From assembly GCF_000006565.2 (NCBI RefSeq), contig NC_031475.1, forward strand, positions 4,635,601 through 4,699,600: a DNA stretch of 64,000 nucleotides. The letters run 5' to 3'. Shown piece after piece: positions 58,701-64,000 of the stretch (positions within the stretch are counted from its first letter, which is position 1; the number at the start of each line of letters is the position of its first letter). Below the pieces are notes generated by a model. It was given only the letters and a program-made list of their open reading frames with translations. It was not told the DNA's origin and ran no database searches. This DNA is from Toxoplasma gondii ME49 (taxonomy: Eukaryota > Apicomplexa > Conoidasida > Eucoccidiorida > Sarcocystidae). The position numbers and the translations under genes are program-made.

Positions 58701-60079
58701 ACAGATCTAATCTACATGATCTACAGATCCTCGGCAGACAGGTGTCAGCAACACGAAACAAGTAACGCTTGAAAAGATGTCTCTCAAAGCCTCCCTTAGC
58801 TGACAGAAAGTCGCGAAGACGCATGAGTGGGTGGAGCAAAAATATTGGAGAACTCGTACCTGTTCTACACATTACAACGGGACGGGGTTCGAACCCCGTT
58901 GTCAGCTAACCACCTGTCGCCATTTTTCCCATAGCAGGTCCGTACCTCCGGGAAGGCTTTCTGGTGGAAGATGTATTGTTGCAAGGGTGGGAGACATCCC
59001 TTCAGCTCTAGAAAAGCCACTTTTCCGTTTTTCGCCTTTTCCTGAGCGCTACGGACACACAATTGCTAGGCAGTGACGTGGCTGCAGATCCTCTGCGGAC
59101 AAGCAGCCAAGCGCTTCCCAGAGTTACCAGCCACTAATGGTGAGCTTTTCATAGTTGCGGAAGTGCAGAACAAGAAATCAGTTTCCACCATGTCGTAGAA
59201 AGCCTTTCTATTTCTCCTTGAGGGGCCCCGATAAATGCGCATGCAGCCAATGCGAAAAGCCTCTGTGCCGCCAAACACCAGTCTCCGTCTCCAGGCGCCC
59301 CATCTCCCAACCAATATTTGTCTTGGTCGCCCTTTAGACATTCAGCACTAACTGCAACAGCCGCTACTTGGTTTTGCTGTAACCTAATCTTGCTTCGCCA
59401 GTTTACACTGCCTGGGCTCTTGCTAGTGGCAGCCGTAAGCTCGTTACACATGTCCTGCACGTTGATTTCCTCGCTCATCCATCCTTGTTTTGTGACTGAT
59501 TGCCTACCCATCGCCAACAGCAGACTGTGGGCTGAGAGTTATATTATGCCGAGGCGATATGTTTCTGGATAGTGGGTGTGCACACACTTGGTTATCATTC
59601 AAGATGCATCCCTTGTGTGTTTTTCCACCAAGCAGGAATCTCAGTGCTCTTGGAGTGTTGTAGGTGTTCTTCATGATACTTGCATCACTTGTGAGCCGTG
59701 CCTATGTACGAAATAGACATAGCTGCCTGTCAATGCAAAAACCCCTCTTCATGTGTCTTGGCAGAAGTTAATTACCTCATTTACAGCTGCGGACAGAGCT
59801 GGGGCATATGCTCGGCACCTGCAGTTCCTTCTTGATTGGGTGTAGAAATTTTTCTCCCTAGTGTCTGGTTGAGGCAACCACGTATTAGGGCCACTTATCT
59901 GGCTGGTAACTGCTAGCCTTGTCCCCTCGCTTGCTCGGGGGGCCGAGTACCGATGACTTTTGTGAAGCTGGAAGCCTCTCTCGGTAGTACAATCTTCCGG
60001 ACCGCTCCACGTATTTTGGGTTTGTTAACGTAGGTGCCATGCCACCGACAAAGCCCCTTTCAAGCAAAAGTCAGTCACC
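55778..60079. other. Large intergenic region between divergent genes
   Basis: About 4.3 kb between the minus-strand RPAP2-like start and the plus-strand gene at 60080; it should contain both promoters. One ATG-initiated minus-strand frame (56593 to 56063, 176 codons, charged, rich in Glu and Arg) is open but has no recognisable domain, and may be 5' UTR of the RPAP2-like gene or chance. An 18-nt perfect palindrome lies at 58882-58899. Nothing else is supported. Confidence 0.4.
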
Positions 60080-63000
60080 ATGGGAGACCCTTCTCCCGTC
60101 GGGCAGGCCGTCAGACGCAGCTCCGCCGATTTGCGCTCTTCGGGTCATCCTTTGCAAGAAACGACCGAAGGAGAAACAAGAGAAGCAACTGCTAAGCAGC
60201 GGTCTCCCACCTCTAGGCCGACAGCGTCTTTTACTGGCCGAGGACGGAATACATCAAGCATTAAATGGGCCGGAGAGCAGGGATGCGCAGCCCGAGTCAG
60301 GAAGGCTCGGGTGAAGAGATCCGCGGCATCTTCCGGTAGAAGCGACCCGGGAACTCGTGGAAAGTTCCTTTCTCCTGCTGCCAGAGACAGGCACGTTTAT
60401 TCCAATCTCTCATTCTCTCTCGGTAATCAAACCGAGTCTCTTATTAGCGGTGGTACTGCAACCGTGGTCAAAAGCATGCATCCCGCGGACGTGGCTTACC
60501 CTGCATATCAAAAGTATGTGACGGACCTATACTCTCATTTCGGTACTCTCGTGGTCGGCCGTTTATCCGAATCCTCCGACCATCGGCCAGAGAGAAACAC
60601 ACGCGTGGCATTCTCGCAGGATGTACCATCTGTAGCTTTAAATAAAGTTCACTGCACACAAACCCCCATGTCTTCTGGCGCGCATCCTACTCGGTCGCCG
60701 TCTCCAGCGAATGAAACGAAACATTGCGGCCAGAGTGGCACCGAACAAAGACAAACAAAGCAAAATGGAGCTGTCGGCTGTGCCGTTCGCTCAGCAAGCT
60801 ATGTACGAGGCCGCAGATCCTCTCGTCGAAATAGCGTCAAACTCTGTTCCGTGAAGACCTTCCTGGATTTGTCGACATATTCAGTCGGCAGAGTACAGAT
60901 TGGAAAAAAGGCGCCTGAGCCCGGCCCGCTCCTCCTCCTCTTCCTCTTCTACTCCCGTCTGCATGAGCACCTGGTGAACGACAGCTGGCGGTCTTCGAAG
61001 CGGATCAGCTCCTTCTTTTCTAGTCCGTATTCATTAACGGAAGGCAAAATTACGATCAGAGACGCTAAGAAAATGGCGTTCGATCTGCTGCTCCACAAGC
61101 CGCCGTTCGCACTGTCAATTCGCCATGTAGAAGAAGTGTGGGCCTCAGTCGCGCCCCGCCAGGCGCACCTCAACCATGATCCGTTCTTAGCAGCGTTGAA
61201 TCTAGCCGAGTTCATTGCATTCTTTGCTGGACTAGGAGTTCTTGCTGTGACCCGGGCCTCGATCCCTGGAGTAGCATCATACTTCGGCAAGCTTCGCCAC
61301 TTCATGCGCAGGTTCTCCAGCGCGAGGGAGGTGAAGAATCTGTTACTCAATGCGTACAGGGACACGCACATCCCCGCTCTTGCTAAGTACCCACTCAATA
61401 CGAAAACGGAACTGCCTACGAGGGACCTACTTCTCGCTCTCCCTCAGGGCGATGTGCGCGCAATACCAAGTCTGACTCCAGATCCCGCCGCGTATGGGTG
61501 GCTTCTAGAGAAGTTTGTTTTCGCGAGAGCCAAGCCTGTATGGCACAGCTTCCAGGGGGCGTTCTTGGACATGGGAATCCAGCGGCACATTCCTTCTTCA
61601 GAGCAGCATGACGTTACACAACGCCCGTACCATCTCGCGTTGGTGGACACAGTTGCGGCCAGCAAAAAGCACCGTTTTGGAGTGCAAATTCGGAATCTCA
61701 GTCACTCTCCCGTGACTGTTCAACTGTTTCTACGTAATCTTGACCCAGTGGAAACCACTATAAAGCCTAAGACAGTCATAGTTCCCGGTCAGAAAGTGAT
61801 GGTGACGGTGACCGTCAATTGCAGTCACTCGCCAGGAGAAAGGTTTGGGCTTCTTGTCTTGCGGCTCATGGCTGGAAAGGAATTGGAGCAGGTTGTTAAA
61901 ATCCCGGTTTATGTAAATATCGCTGACGAAACCATCCTTAATTCTGGTGATACGACCCCGTTACCTCTGCACTCAGCCAGTGACGCCGTATCGGCTCTAG
62001 GAGCGCAACGGCACGTGGCTTTCACGTCGCTCACTGGGGTAAAGACCCTTCTTTCTCGACCCTGGCGAGACCTGAATAGTATCGCAGCATCTGCCCCTGC
62101 TGGCAATTCGCCATGGGGCAAAGGAACTGAGAAAGGCGATTCAGTACAACCTGCTGAAGCGAGCCGTGCAGCAGCTCAAGAAGAAAGGGATGCTCGTGGT
62201 CGGCCTCGCAGTGCTCTGGGAGGCAGTCCCGTTGGCGAAAGTGACACGAGTGCGATTGCCGGCACCTACAAACGGAGAGATGCAAGCACCAGCCCCAGCA
62301 GCAACTCAGATGTCTCCGATACTTCTGATGGGACAGAGCAAGCGCCCCTCAAATCTCGTCGCTCTATTCGGGAGCTAACAACGCGACAGTGTCTAACAGT
62401 GCAAAGAGAGCAGTATCTCCAGCAGTTGCGCAATGTTCTGCCTGCAGCAGTCATACAAAAGCAGATGACATTGGCACTGCCTTCTGGCTGTGCAAAAGAT
62501 GCTCCGTACATGTTTCAGAAAACGCAACCTCGGCGAGAATCTGCGACCCAGAAAAAAGTTACGCTAGCGAGCCTGCAGCACGAGACAGCACGCACGCATG
62601 ACTGCAAATGGCGCCACAAACATCACTGTTCCCGTGGATTAAAATGTGTCAGAAGTCACTCCGGCGATTCCCGAACAACTGAGAAGGCTCCGTGCGCCCT
62701 ACCCTCAGCAAAACGCAGCGCTGCCCAACCAATCCGCAAGTCTCAACCGCTTCACTCCTTGCCGTCGTCTCGTGATCACGAAGCGAATCATCGTCCTCCA
62801 CATCTTCAGCAGCAGCAAAGAAAAGTGCCTCTCCCTGTCCCTCATAAAAAGAAATCTTCGTTCCTGTCGCCCCAGTCTGTGGACAGCCCCAGGTCTTCGT
62901 CCACCGAATCCTCCGGTTGTGAACGTGCTATCCACGGAGATCGATGCGGAATTCCTTCGGTTCAAAGCGACTTTGAGGTATTCAGAGGCAGTGTACAGAC

Positions 63001-63505
63001 AAAAAAACGCTGGTATTCGGCAACTCACGCCTTTGACGAAAGGAATGATTCGGTTTTATCAACTGCAACTGATAGCTTCAGGTTAGATGGCAAACCCCAA
63101 TCTGTAGAAGGCGTGTCACGGCTATCGGCGGGACGCGGCTGCACGTCACTGCGTGGAAAGTCCGTTGGTTGCTCCGGTGGCCGAGACGAAACTGTTCAGC
63201 GGAGCTCTTGCATTCAAGAGAGCCCACGCAATGACGGCAGCAGGCGCTTTACTCTTACGCCTCACAGTAAGAGTCGCCAGTATCAGGGAGCGACGCTTCT
63301 TCTTCACACGCTCCAAGGCACGGATACTCTCCCAGCATCGACCAGTTCTAGTAACGCGGCTTCTGCACGAAGAGTGAAAAAAGCGACGGCTGTGCGTTGC
63401 TCTAACATTTCTGGAGAATCGTTTTCTCGGACGGTTTTTGCTGCCGCTGAAAAGAGACTGGAGGAGCTGCGAATGCAGGGTTCGATCTACGCCCCAACTG
63501 GCTGA
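60080..63505 (+). CDS. Large protein with an ASH/MSP-like beta domain
   Basis: A single uninterrupted frame of 1141 aa from an ATG in TCACCATGGG. Residues 1-250 are basic and low complexity. Residues about 260-500 are the conserved-looking core: FLDLSTYSVGRVQI, KITIRDAKKMAFDLLLHKPP, VEEVWASVAP and LNLAEFIAFFAGLGVLAVT, a layout reminiscent of a degenerate EF-hand-like pair (linker, then L-x-x-x-EF). Residues about 515-617 resemble an ASPM-SPD2-Hydin/major sperm protein immunoglobulin-like fold: FGVQIRNLSHSPVTVQLFLR, then IKPKTVIVPGQKVMVTVTVN, GERFGLLVLRL and VVKIPVYVNI, matching the N-x-S-x-x-P-V, P-G-x-x-x-x-x-V and closing-strand pattern. The C-terminal ~520 residues are Ser/Arg-rich low complexity. 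ASH domains are common in ciliary, basal-body and centrosomal proteins; in a coccidian the flagellated microgamete or the centrosome are plausible sites (inference). The exact family is not recognised. Confidence 0.68.
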   Translation: MGDPSPVGQAVRRSSADLRSSGHPLQETTEGETREATAKQRSPTSRPTASFTGRGRNTSSIKWAGEQGCAARVRKARVKRSAASSGRSDPGTRGKFLSPAARDRHVYSNLSFSLGNQTESLISGGTATVVKSMHPADVAYPAYQKYVTDLYSHFGTLVVGRLSESSDHRPERNTRVAFSQDVPSVALNKVHCTQTPMSSGAHPTRSPSPANETKHCGQSGTEQRQTKQNGAVGCAVRSASYVRGRRSSRRNSVKLCSVKTFLDLSTYSVGRVQIGKKAPEPGPLLLLFLFYSRLHEHLVNDSWRSSKRISSFFSSPYSLTEGKITIRDAKKMAFDLLLHKPPFALSIRHVEEVWASVAPRQAHLNHDPFLAALNLAEFIAFFAGLGVLAVTRASIPGVASYFGKLRHFMRRFSSAREVKNLLLNAYRDTHIPALAKYPLNTKTELPTRDLLLALPQGDVRAIPSLTPDPAAYGWLLEKFVFARAKPVWHSFQGAFLDMGIQRHIPSSEQHDVTQRPYHLALVDTVAASKKHRFGVQIRNLSHSPVTVQLFLRNLDPVETTIKPKTVIVPGQKVMVTVTVNCSHSPGERFGLLVLRLMAGKELEQVVKIPVYVNIADETILNSGDTTPLPLHSASDAVSALGAQRHVAFTSLTGVKTLLSRPWRDLNSIAASAPAGNSPWGKGTEKGDSVQPAEASRAAAQEERDARGRPRSALGGSPVGESDTSAIAGTYKRRDASTSPSSNSDVSDTSDGTEQAPLKSRRSIRELTTRQCLTVQREQYLQQLRNVLPAAVIQKQMTLALPSGCAKDAPYMFQKTQPRRESATQKKVTLASLQHETARTHDCKWRHKHHCSRGLKCVRSHSGDSRTTEKAPCALPSAKRSAAQPIRKSQPLHSLPSSRDHEANHRPPHLQQQQRKVPLPVPHKKKSSFLSPQSVDSPRSSSTESSGCERAIHGDRCGIPSVQSDFEVFRGSVQTKKRWYSATHAFDERNDSVLSTATDSFRLDGKPQSVEGVSRLSAGRGCTSLRGKSVGCSGGRDETVQRSSCIQESPRNDGSRRFTLTPHSKSRQYQGATLLLHTLQGTDTLPASTSSSNAASARRVKKATAVRCSNISGESFSRTVFAAAEKRLEELRMQGSIYAPTG

Positions 63506-64000
63506 CACTCCGCTGAAGTGTGTACGATGGAGCATCGCCTCTGCGACATCTTCTTGTCACTTGTCACCATGTTCAAGTGTTGCAGTGTACTCCTCCATGA
63601 ATACCCTAACAGGCAGCCATTTTTACCCTTTCTCCTGCAAAACTGAAACGTCGTGTTGCCCACGGTGCCGTGTCGAACCAACGACGGAAACTGTCGATGG
63701 ATAATGCACGTATCATGAGTTGCTGGCCAACTACGGCGTATCTGGTGAAACCCAGCAAGTGTGGTTCTCATGACAGAGAAGTCATAAGTCATCAATGTCT
63801 GCGGGCTGTCACCGTCGCGCTCAGGTCTGTAAGAAACGCCTGCATACAAAAGATCACAAGACATGGAGTCTAGCACACATAAAACAGTGGACTTCGAGAA
63901 AATTAGAGGTGATACTATACGGAAGGATCCAAGACGTGCATGCATCAGTACTGATGAGGTGTATGCCCTTGGCATTTCAAAACCCTCACACATCCTGATG
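63506..64000. other. 3' flank of the ASH-like gene
   Basis: Sequence after the TGA at 63503-63505. It is probably 3' UTR and intergenic; no supported gene on either strand. Confidence 0.45.

Noticed and set aside
58860..58920. Possible tRNA (GGTTCGAACC-like T-arm)
   Set aside because: The T-loop would pair poorly in tRNA register and no acceptor, D or anticodon arms can be placed on either strand.

Overview
The window looks like nuclear DNA of a tissue-cyst coccidian apicomplexan (Toxoplasma, Hammondia, Neospora or a close relative). The reasons are intron-rich genes with plain GT-AG introns, start contexts close to the coccidian CAAAATGg type, long low-complexity insertions inside conserved domains, wide gene-poor gaps with TA microsatellites, and the mix of families. 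I cannot fix the species by eye. No rRNA, tRNA, CRISPR array or transposase gene was found.

Left part (1-17.7 kb, all minus strand): the 5' end of a Bax inhibitor-1 family gene (243-961, continuing off the left edge); an unrecognised multi-exon gene (2824-5691, 5' end unresolved); and a nine-exon plant-type monodehydroascorbate reductase-like flavoprotein (8382-17669). All splice phases of the last agree and give about 695 residues. Middle part (plus strand): a divergent intergenic region (17.7-20.7 kb), then a roughly 15-exon unknown gene (20687-32743) whose C-terminal half vaguely recalls Swt1-type HEPN domains, then an intronless WDR82/Swd2-like WD40 gene (34973-37510).

Right part: a very large minus-strand gene (40763-49643) for a secreted or membrane-anchored protein built from about 75 copies of a 34-residue (102-bp) monomer, mostly arranged as A-B dimers of 204 bp. 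A single extra T at about 44735-44737 breaks its frame. Just downstream lies a decayed stretch of coding sequence with a membrane segment (40152-40818). Then come a small unknown gene (51472-52113) and an RPAP2/Rtr1-type RNA polymerase II CTD phosphatase gene (52650-55777), both minus. Last is a plus-strand intronless gene (60080-63505) with an ASH/MSP-like beta domain, a domain type common in flagellar and centrosomal proteins.

Functionally the window is a set of separate eukaryotic housekeeping and lineage-specific genes, not an operon. WDR82 and RPAP2 both act on the RNA polymerase II CTD, but their proximity may be chance. The most unusual object is the higher-order repeat gene with its frameshift and decayed neighbour.
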